15,390 bases of DNA, from assembly GCA_047973165.1 (NCBI GenBank), contig JBKEBM010000125.1, positions 1 through 15,390 of the forward strand, given 5' to 3'. The translations under genes were made by a program, and so were the position numbers. Positions within the stretch are counted from its first letter, which is position 1. Each line of letters opens with the position of its first letter. The stretch comes from JBKEAD01 sp047973165 (GTDB taxonomy: Bacteria > Verrucomicrobiota > Verrucomicrobiia > Chthoniobacterales > JBKEAD01). Below the pieces are notes generated by a model, which saw nothing but the letters and a program-made list of their open reading frames with translations, did no database searches and was not told the DNA's origin. Of the stretch, positions 7,184 through 15,157 are shown piece after piece.

Positions 7184-8785
7184 ATGAAATACATTTTTGT
7201 GACGGGCGGTGTCGTGAGCTCTTTGGGCAAAGGTCTGGCCGCAGCTTCATTAGGAACCTTACTTGAACACCGTGGCCTCTCCGTCACTCTCCAAAAACTC
7301 GACCCCTACCTGAATGTCGATCCCGGCACGATGAACCCCTTTCAGCACGGTGAGGTTTATGTGCTCGCCGACGGTGCGGAAACCGACCTCGATCTCGGCC
7401 ATTACGAACGCTTCACAAACTGCCAGCTCTCCCGTGCCAACAATCTGACCAGCGGACAAATCTACGAAAGCGTTTTGATGAAAGAACGCCGCGGCGACTA
7501 TCTCGGCAAAACCGTCCAGGTCATCCCGCACGTTACCGACGAAATAAAAGCCCGCATCCACAGCCTCAGCGAGAACAATAAATCCGACGTCCTCATTACC
7601 GAAATCGGTGGCACAACCGGCGACATCGAAGGCCTGCCCTTCCTCGAAGCCATTCGTCAGTTTCAGCTCGAAGTCGGCTTTGCAAATGTCCTCGTCATGC
7701 ACGTGACCCTCGTCCCCTTTATCCGCGCAGCCGGAGAACTGAAAACAAAGCCCACGCAGCAAAGTGTCGCCAAACTCCGTGAAATCGGCCTGCAGCCACA
7801 CATCCTTATCTGCCGCTCCGAGTATCCACTCGAAGAAGATGTTCGCCAAAAACTCTCCCTCCACTGCAATGTTCCGCTCGAAGCCGTGATCGAAGCCTGC
7901 GACGTTGCTCACTCCATCTACGAAGCACCGCTGAACTTCCACGAAGAAGGTCTCGACGACTACGTTTGCCGTGCACTCGGCCTCGACCTGCCGGCACCCG
8001 ATCTCACGGAATGGAAAAAATTCGTCAACCGCATTATCAACCCCAAAAGACGCGTGCGTATCGCTGTTGTCGGTAAATACATTGAGCTCCAGGACGCTTA
8101 CAAAAGCATCTACGAATCCCTCACCCATGCCGGAGCCTCGCAGGACTGCGGGATCGATCTCGTCCTGGTTGACGCCGAAGACATCGAAGCCGAAGGTGCT
8201 GAAAAATACCTTGCCGGCGTCGCGGGCGTCCTTGTCCCCGGCGGCTTTGGCGATCGTGGTGTCGAAGGAAAAATTCGGGCAGCACGTTACGCCCGCGAAT
8301 CTCGCACACCCTTCCTCGGTCTTTGCCTGGGAATGCAAATCGCCACCATCGAGTTCGCTCGAAACGTCTGTCAGCTCGACGCCGCCAACAGCACGGAGTT
8401 CGACGCCTCCACCCCGCATCCGGTCATCCATATCCTGGAGGAGCAAAAAAATGTCAGCGACAAAGGAGCCTCCATGCGCCTTGGTTCCTGGCCCACGGTT
8501 TTGGCAAAAGATTCCCTGGCCGCCCGTGTTTACGGAGCCAACACGGTGGAAGAACGCCACCGCCACCGCTACGAATTTAACAACGATTACCGCGAGCAAA
8601 TGGAGAACTCCGGGTTTGTCATCTCCGGCACCTCACCCGACGGAAAACTTGTTGAGCTTATCGAACTTCGCGACCATCCCTGGTATCTGTCCTGTCAATA
8701 CCACCCGGAATTTTGTTCCCGCCCGAACCGCCCGCACCCGCTCTTCCGCGGATTTGTCTCAGCCTGCCTGGCTCAGGAAGATTAA
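7184..8785 (+). CDS. pyrG: CTP synthase
   Basis: Makes CTP from UTP, ATP and glutamine, the last step of de novo pyrimidine nucleotide synthesis, in the cytoplasm. The 533-residue protein is close to the usual 530-550. The N-terminal amidoligase domain begins KYIFVTGGVVSSLGKG (P-loop, about 2-17) and has LDPYLNVDPGTM (39-50) and EIGGTTGDIEG (140-150). The C-terminal class I glutamine amidotransferase domain (from about 290) has the nucleophile Cys381 in GLCLGMQ and the His507/Glu509 pair in YHPEF, so the catalytic triad is complete. No Shine-Dalgarno sequence precedes the ATG. The rhamnosidase gene starts 33 bp after its stop codon on the same strand. Nothing about the protein is unusual apart from that neighbour. 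Confidence 0.98.
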   Translation: MKYIFVTGGVVSSLGKGLAAASLGTLLEHRGLSVTLQKLDPYLNVDPGTMNPFQHGEVYVLADGAETDLDLGHYERFTNCQLSRANNLTSGQIYESVLMKERRGDYLGKTVQVIPHVTDEIKARIHSLSENNKSDVLITEIGGTTGDIEGLPFLEAIRQFQLEVGFANVLVMHVTLVPFIRAAGELKTKPTQQSVAKLREIGLQPHILICRSEYPLEEDVRQKLSLHCNVPLEAVIEACDVAHSIYEAPLNFHEEGLDDYVCRALGLDLPAPDLTEWKKFVNRIINPKRRVRIAVVGKYIELQDAYKSIYESLTHAGASQDCGIDLVLVDAEDIEAEGAEKYLAGVAGVLVPGGFGDRGVEGKIRAARYARESRTPFLGLCLGMQIATIEFARNVCQLDAANSTEFDASTPHPVIHILEEQKNVSDKGASMRLGSWPTVLAKDSLAARVYGANTVEERHRHRYEFNNDYREQMENSGFVISGTSPDGKLVELIELRDHPWYLSCQYHPEFCSRPNRPHPLFRGFVSACLAQED

Positions 8786-8818
8786 GGTCATCGAGCCTCT
8801 GAGCAGGTCGGCTACTTT

Positions 8819-11347
8819 ATGAAAGCCCATTCATTACGACTCGGCGAGGGATTTAAAAATCCACTCGGGTTTCACAGTGCAATGCCGACTTTCTCATGGA
8901 AGCTACCCGTCGAAACGAAGAGGCAAACAGCATATCAAATACAGGTAAATTTCGATGACGACCACTGGGACAGCAGTTGGGTAGAGTCGGAGCAGTCGGT
9001 CCTCGTGCCCTGGGAAGGAAAGCCTTTCCGCTCCCGGCAACGTGCCGAATGGCAGGTGCGCTTTCGTGATGAAAATGGCACCTGCTCAGACTGGAGCGAA
9101 ACGGCACATTTTGAAATAGGCCTGCTGCAACACAAGGACTGGAGTGCACAATGGATTCGGCCCACAGAAGATATCGATTTAAAAACTGAACCGGTTAGTT
9201 GGCTACGTCGTCATTTTTCACTTACCGAAGAGATCGTGCGTGCACGTCTTTACGTAACAGCGCGAGGTATTTTTGAGATAAAAATTAACGGACGGCGTGT
9301 CGGAAGAGATTACTTTGCAAACGGATTCACCGCATATGATAAACGAATCGATACGCTGACCTGCGATACGACGAGCCTTTTGCAGGCAGGCCAAAACACC
9401 ATTGAAGCCATGCTGGGCACAGGTTGGTATGCCGGACGTTTTCCTTTCGATGCAGACACTCGCGGTGTCTATGGAAAAAACCCTGAACTGCTGCTTCAAC
9501 TGGAAGTTTTTCGGACGGACGGATCGTGCGAGACGATCAGTTCAGACGACCGCTGGCAGAGTTGCTCCACTGGACCGATCCTTTCATCGAGTATGTATGA
9601 CGGAGAAGTTTATGACGCACGTATTCGCTGTGAAAAATGGAGCACCGTCCACGTCAGTTCCGGCCTGGGTTCGCAGCGGCTGACCCCAAAACCTTTTGCG
9701 CCGATCCGTGAAATTTGCACCCTTGCAACTCAGACTCTCACTGAGCCACAGCCAGGCCGTTTTGTTTTCGACCTCGGTCAGAACATAGTGGGCTGGCCAC
9801 GTATTCGGACTTCTTTAAAAAAGAATCAGACACTCACGCTGCGTTATGCCGAGATACTGAATCAGGACGGCACACTTTATACGGAAAATTATCGCAGTGC
9901 GAAATCGATCGACTATTTTACCGCCGCCAAAGATGGCCCTGCCGAGTGGGAACCCTGCTTTACTTTTCACGGTTTTCGTTATGTCGAACTATCCGTCTCA
10001 CCGGCAGAAGCGACCTTCGACAAAAGTGCTGTCTCGGGCGTGGTCCTGGCTTCAGACCTCCCGAAGATAGGACATTTCGAAAGCTCTCATGCAAAGCTGA
10101 ATCAACTCCAAAACAACATCGGTTGGGGCTGGCGTGGAAATTCTCTCGATATCCCAACAGACTGCCCGCAGCGAGACGAACGCCTGGGCTGGACCGGTGA
10201 TGCTCAGGTTTTTGGAGCAACCGCGATGTTTAATACCGATTCGCATGCCTTCTGGAAAAGCTGGCTTACCTCCCTGCGTGATGGCCAAAAAGCTGCAGGC
10301 CACATCCCGGATGTCATTCCATCAATGGGGATTCCCTGGGAAAGACCCTCTCCCGGCTGGCTGGATGCAGCGACTTTTTTGCCCTGGCAGCTCTACGTCC
10401 GCACGGGCGACCACGGAGTACTTGAGGAAAATTTTTCGATGATGGAAAAGTTGCTGGCCTGGTATCGCAGCCATGCAGACAATGGAGTCATTACCAAATG
10501 GGAATCTGCTTTTGGCGACTGGCTTCAGCCCTGTGCTGAAAGGCTGGAGGGCGATACAGCCTTTGAGTTTCTTGCCTCTGCTTACTATGCCCGCAGTGCC
10601 CAAATTGTGGCCCGGACTGCCACAGCACTCGAAAAGCAGAGTTTGGCAGAAACTTTCAACCGCGAAGCGAAAGCCGCACAAAAAGCGTTCTCCGACTACT
10701 TTTTTAATTCCGATGGACGCCTGCAAAATGCTCCCGAAACACAAACATCTTTCATTCTCGCAATTGCCTTTGACCTCCTCCCCCGGGAAACCGAAAATCT
10801 CGCGGCCAGCCATCTCGAACGTTTGATTCAAAAGGCTGGCGGACACCTGCGCACCGGATTCCTGGGCACACCCCTGCTCACCTGGGCACTTGATAAAACG
10901 GGACGCCACGAGTTGGCTTTCGAGCTTTTATTTCGCGAGACCTGGCCTTCATGGTTTTATCCCATCAACCAAGGTGCGACCACTATGTGGGAACGCTGGA
11001 ACAGCTACAGCCACGAAGATGGCTTTGGCGATGCCGTCATGAACTCCTTTAATCACTACGCCTACGGTGCCGTCGGACAATGGATGTATGAACGTCTCGC
11101 CGGTCTCGCTCCCGATTCCGAAAATCCGGGATACAAGCATTTCTTTGTGCGACCTCTTCCGTGTGCCCGGCTCAGCCACGCCAAAGCAGAACTGGAAACA
11201 CCGTATGGAAAAGCGATGAGTGGCTGGAAACGCAAAAATAATACCGTGGAAATCTTCCTCACCGTTCCGCCAAATACCACGGCAACCGTAGAGTTTCCGG
11301 ACGCACGAACTCCAAAGACCGTGGGGCCAGGGCAGTATCAGTTTTAG
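8819..11347 (+). CDS. Glycoside hydrolase family 78 alpha-L-rhamnosidase
   Basis: Probable cytoplasmic alpha-L-rhamnosidase removing terminal rhamnose from plant or algal glycans or from flavonoid glycosides by an inverting mechanism. The 842-residue protein has the expected order: an N-terminal fibronectin-like domain (about 1-105), a rhamnosidase N domain with jelly-roll fold (about 130-300, including GTGWYAGR at 200-207), a second beta-sandwich with FDLGQNIVGW (317-326), the (alpha/alpha)6 catalytic domain, and a C-terminal beta domain. The catalytic motif TDCPQRDERLGWTGDA is at 447-462; Glu454 is the expected general acid. Glu725 in TTMWERWN is the expected general base. The NSFNHYAYGAV segment (742-752) is typical of the family. 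No signal peptide is seen, so substrates must be imported. The start ATG is 33 bp after pyrG, suggesting read-through from that gene or a promoter inside it. It converges with the DUF255 gene downstream. Confidence 0.93.
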   Translation: MKAHSLRLGEGFKNPLGFHSAMPTFSWKLPVETKRQTAYQIQVNFDDDHWDSSWVESEQSVLVPWEGKPFRSRQRAEWQVRFRDENGTCSDWSETAHFEIGLLQHKDWSAQWIRPTEDIDLKTEPVSWLRRHFSLTEEIVRARLYVTARGIFEIKINGRRVGRDYFANGFTAYDKRIDTLTCDTTSLLQAGQNTIEAMLGTGWYAGRFPFDADTRGVYGKNPELLLQLEVFRTDGSCETISSDDRWQSCSTGPILSSSMYDGEVYDARIRCEKWSTVHVSSGLGSQRLTPKPFAPIREICTLATQTLTEPQPGRFVFDLGQNIVGWPRIRTSLKKNQTLTLRYAEILNQDGTLYTENYRSAKSIDYFTAAKDGPAEWEPCFTFHGFRYVELSVSPAEATFDKSAVSGVVLASDLPKIGHFESSHAKLNQLQNNIGWGWRGNSLDIPTDCPQRDERLGWTGDAQVFGATAMFNTDSHAFWKSWLTSLRDGQKAAGHIPDVIPSMGIPWERPSPGWLDAATFLPWQLYVRTGDHGVLEENFSMMEKLLAWYRSHADNGVITKWESAFGDWLQPCAERLEGDTAFEFLASAYYARSAQIVARTATALEKQSLAETFNREAKAAQKAFSDYFFNSDGRLQNAPETQTSFILAIAFDLLPRETENLAASHLERLIQKAGGHLRTGFLGTPLLTWALDKTGRHELAFELLFRETWPSWFYPINQGATTMWERWNSYSHEDGFGDAVMNSFNHYAYGAVGQWMYERLAGLAPDSENPGYKHFFVRPLPCARLSHAKAELETPYGKAMSGWKRKNNTVEIFLTVPPNTTATVEFPDARTPKTVGPGQYQF

Positions 11348-11408
11348 CTCTTATTTTTGGTTCATCCTCTTTTATTCTCCCCCCTTCTCTCCATACACAT
11401 GAACTTTC

Positions 11409-11432
11409 CGAGTGAAGCTTATTTTTCACTCG
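11409..11432. other. Hairpin between convergent genes
   Basis: CGAGTGAA (11409-11416) and TTCACTCG (11425-11432) form an 8-bp stem around an 8-base loop, overlapping the last codon and stop of the DUF255 gene. No T-run follows on either strand, so it is a weak candidate for a shared terminator of the convergent rhamnosidase and DUF255 transcripts. The remaining intergenic sequence, 11348-11408, is pyrimidine-rich and shows nothing else. Confidence 0.35.
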
Positions 11433-13516
11433 CCGGCTCGCTTAAATAATTTCGCGAGTTCTTCAGGAGTTTCCACCGGCGGGGAGCAGGTAAAGTTTTG
11501 GCAGAAGTAAGCCGCTGTCTTATCGCGAGGAAGAGTTGCTAAAAACTCCGGTAAATTTTTTGGAGTTTCTTCCGGTTCAGGCGGCAGACCAAGCACGACA
11601 AGATCGGGCAGGTAGTGATGGCCGATTTCCTTTAGTAAAGCGGAGCGCTCAGCTGAGGCTGGCCCGGTAATTACGAGGTGCTGCGCGGGCTGGGCAAATT
11701 GGATTCGTGCGGCAGCCATGAGGGGTGCTGCGTGGGGCATGTGCTCCAGGACAGATGAGAAAGTTTCAAAAATCTGCCGGGCTTTTTCTTCTCGGTCGGG
11801 TTGGTGAAAGATGCGGCTTAGTTGCAAAAGGTTCGCCGCAGAAACAGAATTTGCCGAGGGTTCGGCTCCGTCGTAGCTTTCTTTCATTCGCACTTTGACA
11901 AGCGGATCACCTTCTTCGGTGCTGAAGTATCCGCCTGCTGAATCCCAAAAAAGTGTATCTTGTTTTTCCTGGAGATCGTGTGCCCAATTGAGCCATTTGG
12001 CATTCAGCGTTGCCCGGTAAAGCTCCAGGAGTCCCTGAATAAAAAAGGCATAGTCTTCGGCGAAGGCAAATGTGGGAGAGGCTTTCCCATCCCGCCAGGT
12101 GCGGAGGAGTTTGCCCTTGTCTTTTTGATAAAGATTTTTTTCGACAAAGCTGGCTGCTGACACAGCGGCAGCGATCCAATCGGAGCGGGAAAAGGCTGCG
12201 CCGGCACGGGCCGCAGCGGAGATCATGAGACCATTCCAGGCAGTTAAAACCTTATCGTCCAGGTGCGGGCGCGGGCGTTCCTCGCGTTTTTTAAAAAGAA
12301 TTTGCCGACATTTTTTCAGGTGCTCTGTATCCGTCTTACTTTCCGCTTTTTGTCTCCAAAGGATATTTTTCCCGGTGAATTCATCGTGTGGATCGGCGAG
12401 CGGGGAGACGTTTCCTCCGTCGAGAACGTCGTAGGCGGCACAAAAAATTTCGCTGTCCCGGGGATCAAGCAGGTCGTCGATTTCTTCTTTGGACCAGATG
12501 TAAAATGCACCCTCGCCGTGGTCGGGGTGCCCGTGTTCAAACAGGCTGTCTGCATCCTCCGCTGAGAAAAAACCTCCTTCCGGGTGGGTCAGTTCCCGTA
12601 ATACGTAGGCCATTGTTTCCTCGACAGCTTTTGTGAAAATTTCTTTCTCGTCGCTGCTTTGCAGCCAGGCGTTGGTGCAGGCTGAGACAAGCTGAGCCTG
12701 GTCGTAGAGCATTTTTTCAAAGTGTGGGACATGCCATGTCTCATCCACGGAGTAGCGGTGGAAGCCACCTCCAAGGTGGTCACAGATTCCTCCGTTGGCC
12801 ATCTGCCTGAGTGTGTAGTTGACCATTTCGCGGGCTTTTCGTCCGCGTTCAGCACCCTCAAACTCCGCAAAGAAAAACAGAAAATCAAAAATGGCCGGGC
12901 GTGGAAATTTGGGTGCACCGCCGAAGCCGCCATGCTCCGCATCATACGTATTTTCAAAATACGAAAACCCTTTATTGGCCAGAGCCTGAATGTCGGGCAG
13001 GTCTCCGGGTGCCTGCTTTGCAGACTCATTCAGTGCAGTGATGACCTCCGCTCCGCGTGTGCGAATTTTTTCTTCATCGTTGGCCCAGAGGGTTTTGATT
13101 TGTCGCAGGATCGATAAAAATCCCGGGCGTTCGTGGGCATCCTGGGGTGGAAAATAGGTGCCGCCAAAAAAGGGTTCTCCCTCGGGTGTGAGCCAGACGC
13201 TCATCGGCCAGCCTCCGCTGCCGGTCGTGGCCTGCACAAAGGCCATGTAAATCCGGTCGATGTCCGGACGTTCTTCACGGTCGAGTTTGATACTGATAAA
13301 ATTTGAGTTCAGCTCTTCGGCGACAGCGGCACTTTCAAAGGACTCGTGCGCCATGACATGGCACCAGTGGCAGGTCGAGTAACCGATAGATAAAAAAATC
13401 GGCTTATTTTCCGTCCGAGCCTGGTTGAAAGCTGCTTCGCCCCAGGCTTGCCAGTGGACGGGGTTGTCCTTGTGCTGAAGTAAATACGGAGACTGTTCGT
13501 CGGACAGCAGGTTCAT
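11426..13516 (-). CDS. Thioredoxin-domain DUF255/YyaL family protein
   Basis: Member of the family that also contains bacterial YyaL and animal spermatogenesis-associated protein 20. From the ATG at 13514-13516 it has 696 residues, beginning MNLLSDEQSPYLLQHKDNP, which matches the conserved family start. The first ~170 residues are a thioredoxin fold with CHWC (Cys49-Cys52) in GYSTCHWCHVMAHESFE, followed by LDREERPDID and TGSGGWPMSVWLTP. The rest is an (alpha/alpha)6 barrel of the six-hairpin glycosidase type, with GGFHRYSVDETWHVPHFEKMLYDQA, FSAEDADS and AWNGLMI motifs. No signal peptide is seen. The biochemical role is unproven; a redox or sugar-linked function is often guessed. The start is 4 bp after the stop of the lipoprotein gene. 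In-frame starts further upstream (ATG at 13555, TTG at 13573) would overlap that gene and extend beyond the conserved family start. Confidence 0.88.
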   Translation of the reverse strand: MNLLSDEQSPYLLQHKDNPVHWQAWGEAAFNQARTENKPIFLSIGYSTCHWCHVMAHESFESAAVAEELNSNFISIKLDREERPDIDRIYMAFVQATTGSGGWPMSVWLTPEGEPFFGGTYFPPQDAHERPGFLSILRQIKTLWANDEEKIRTRGAEVITALNESAKQAPGDLPDIQALANKGFSYFENTYDAEHGGFGGAPKFPRPAIFDFLFFFAEFEGAERGRKAREMVNYTLRQMANGGICDHLGGGFHRYSVDETWHVPHFEKMLYDQAQLVSACTNAWLQSSDEKEIFTKAVEETMAYVLRELTHPEGGFFSAEDADSLFEHGHPDHGEGAFYIWSKEEIDDLLDPRDSEIFCAAYDVLDGGNVSPLADPHDEFTGKNILWRQKAESKTDTEHLKKCRQILFKKREERPRPHLDDKVLTAWNGLMISAAARAGAAFSRSDWIAAAVSAASFVEKNLYQKDKGKLLRTWRDGKASPTFAFAEDYAFFIQGLLELYRATLNAKWLNWAHDLQEKQDTLFWDSAGGYFSTEEGDPLVKVRMKESYDGAEPSANSVSAANLLQLSRIFHQPDREEKARQIFETFSSVLEHMPHAAPLMAAARIQFAQPAQHLVITGPASAERSALLKEIGHHYLPDLVVLGLPPEPEETPKNLPEFLATLPRDKTAAYFCQNFTCSPPVETPEELAKLFKRAGE

Positions 13517-13520
13517 TTTT

Positions 13521-13946
13521 TTAGCGGACGAGAATGATGCGCTGGCCTTCTTCATGATATCTTGCGTGGCCAACCTGGTTCATCGAATCGTCCATAGGGT
13601 TGCCGAAGCTGTCCCGCTCGCTGGTGACGGTCACCGGATCTATACTCGTCGTGTAAGAACGGATGCGAGCCACGCCAGGAGAGAGAGCTACAAAAACCGG
13701 AACACGGAATCCATCTTCGCGTGTATCGTATTCGATACGCACGATATTTTTATCTCGCGAGGAGTGGCGGACTGATGGACGCCAGCCGGCACGGAGAGCT
13801 TCCTCCGACATCATGGAAACACGTTCGCCGACATTCATAACGAGATCGGGTTTGCCGGGCAGAAGAGGCTCATTTGTCGCGCAGGAAGCCAGAGCTAACA
13901 TGCAAAAGCATGTCAGCAGTGCGGCAGTCAGACGCGAAGCGAGCAT
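13521..13946 (-). CDS. Small predicted lipoprotein of unknown function
   Basis: I do not recognise this protein. From the ATG at 13944-13946 it has 141 residues. A lipoprotein signal peptide is plain: MLASR, a hydrophobic core to about residue 20, and the lipobox LASC with Cys22; Ala at +2 suggests outer-membrane placement. The mature part has LVMNVGERVSMM, then KNIVRIEYD, VPVFVALSPGVARIRSYT and a closing RIILVR. This pattern of short beta strands with a 'G-x-A-x-I/V' turn resembles a bacterial Ig-like or pilus-type beta-sandwich, which is only a guess. An upstream in-frame start at 14030 would run 67 bases into secF and place the signal peptide inside the chain, so it was not chosen. It lies 17 bp after secF and 4 bp before the DUF255 gene, so the three are probably one transcript. 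Confidence 0.75.
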   Translation of the reverse strand: MLASRLTAALLTCFCMLALASCATNEPLLPGKPDLVMNVGERVSMMSEEALRAGWRPSVRHSSRDKNIVRIEYDTREDGFRVPVFVALSPGVARIRSYTTSIDPVTVTSERDSFGNPMDDSMNQVGHARYHEEGQRIILVR

Positions 13947-13963
13947 TTTTTTATTTGTTGAAA

Positions 13964-15031
13964 TCAGACTCCGGTGACTTGTGTGTCGATGACTTCGCGA
14001 CGCAGGTTTTTGCCGCGAACTTTGGCCCACCAGAGGACGATAGGGGCGGCCACGAAAATCGAGGAGTAGGTTCCGATGATGATCCCGGCAAAAATGGCGA
14101 ATGAGAAATCTCGCAAAACGGCTCCACCTAAAAAGTAGAGAGCTCCGATCGAGAGGAGTGTGGTGCCGCCGGTCAGAATGGTTCGTCCGAGAGTTTCGTT
14201 GATACTGCGGTTTACGATTTCCTGCACGCTGCCTCTTGCACCGGAGTGGAGACCCTCGCGGATGCGGTCAAACACCACAATGGTATCATTAATCGAATAA
14301 CCCGCGATTGTAAGGACCGCGCCGACCATGACGAGTGAAAGCTGGCCGCCCACGAGTGAGAAAATACCAAGGGTTATGATGATGTCGTGCAGCACGGCAA
14401 CGACTGCGCCGAGAGCGAAGCCGAATTCAAATCGCAGAGTCGTGTAGATTAGGATACCGAGCATTCCGAGTCCCAGGGCGATGAAGGCGCGGGTCAGAAA
14501 TTCGCCTCCGATTTGTGCTCCGACAGTGTCGTTTTTTACGACTGTGAGACCATACGAGGAGAGATTTTTTTTCAAACTCTCCACGATGCTTTCGGAGCTT
14601 CCCTGCGGTCCGCGAACGCTCAGAACCTGATGATCGCCCTCGCGCTCAAACTGAAGCACCACGTCAGAAAGTCCGTCGCTTGCAAGACCTTCACGCGCTT
14701 CCGTGAGGTTCGGTGGCGTGTCGTAGTTCAAAACAACGATGTCTCCTCCGCGAAAGTCGATACCGTAGTTGTCTGCCCCGCGAAAGCCAATCACGAGTGC
14801 CGAGCCAACGAGCAGGACGACGGAAGCGGTCAGAGCCAGTTTTCGTTTCCCGACAAAGTCGAAGGTTTTTTCGGGGATTACGTTAAGCATGCTGACTTTG
14901 GAGAGTCCGCCCTTGTCGAGAAACCAGCGGAAAATCGTATGTGTGACCAGGAGAGCACTGAACATGGAGGCGATGATGCCCAGGGTCAGCGTGACTGCGA
15001 ACCCACGCACCGATCCGACAGCCTGCCACAT
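13964..15031 (-). CDS. secF: SecF part of a SecDF protein-export subunit (downstream of an in-frame stop)
   Basis: Inner-membrane subunit that uses proton-motive force to help pull proteins through SecYEG. The frame is the 3' part of a fused secDF and is open up to the TAA at 15155. The bounds given run from the first ATG after that stop, a methionine that lies inside a SecD membrane helix and is unlikely to be a natural start. In these 355 residues the last SecD helix (about 11-30) leads into SecF: a helix at 64-83, the periplasmic motif GIDFRGG (90-96), a periplasmic domain to about 175, then five helices including LHD (214-216) and the conserved GYSINDTIVVFDRIRE (244-259). The C-terminus is complete. 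The missing residues between 15154 and 15032 read RLREELAAGKSLRAAVSGAY and onward, normal SecD sequence in the same frame. Confidence 0.85.
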   Translation of the reverse strand: MWQAVGSVRGFAVTLTLGIIASMFSALLVTHTIFRWFLDKGGLSKVSMLNVIPEKTFDFVGKRKLALTASVVLLVGSALVIGFRGADNYGIDFRGGDIVVLNYDTPPNLTEAREGLASDGLSDVVLQFEREGDHQVLSVRGPQGSSESIVESLKKNLSSYGLTVVKNDTVGAQIGGEFLTRAFIALGLGMLGILIYTTLRFEFGFALGAVVAVLHDIIITLGIFSLVGGQLSLVMVGAVLTIAGYSINDTIVVFDRIREGLHSGARGSVQEIVNRSINETLGRTILTGGTTLLSIGALYFLGGAVLRDFSFAIFAGIIIGTYSSIFVAAPIVLWWAKVRGKNLRREVIDTQVTGV

Positions 15032-15154
15032 CAGAATGACAGAGGTGATCAGCGTAGTTACATTTGCGTCAAAGATAGCGGAGAAGGCTTTGTCGTAGGC
15101 TCCGGAAACAGCGGCTCGCAGCGATTTGCCGGCAGCGAGTTCCTCTCGCAGACG

Positions 15155-15157
15155 TTA
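15155..15157 (-). other. In-frame TAA codon interrupting secDF
   Basis: On the minus strand the frame reads GMAVDENVLIY, then TAA, then RLREELAAGKS. SecD proteins have Glu at this point (VLIYERIREE). A single G-to-T change would turn GAA into TAA. Both sides are in the same frame with normal SecD sequence, so this is a point change rather than an insertion or deletion. TAA is an ordinary stop elsewhere here (groEL, groES, dnaK, pyrG). Confidence 0.85.

Noticed and set aside
7259..8599. Long open frame of 446 codons antisense to pyrG
   Set aside because: pyrG is unmistakable on the other strand. The antisense frame is open because of pyrG codon bias, and its translation resembles no protein family.
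13517..13573. Upstream TTG and ATG starts for the DUF255 gene
   Set aside because: The conserved family start matches MNLLSDEQSPYLL at 13516; the extra residues overlap the lipoprotein gene and look unlike the family.
13947..14030. Upstream start for the lipoprotein gene
   Set aside because: It would overlap secF by 67 bases and bury the signal peptide and lipobox about 28 residues inside the chain.
15155..15157. Genetic-code change or programmed recoding at the secDF TAA
   Set aside because: TAA ends groEL, groES, dnaK and pyrG normally here, and no recoding signal such as a downstream stem-loop was recognised. A mutation or consensus error is simpler.
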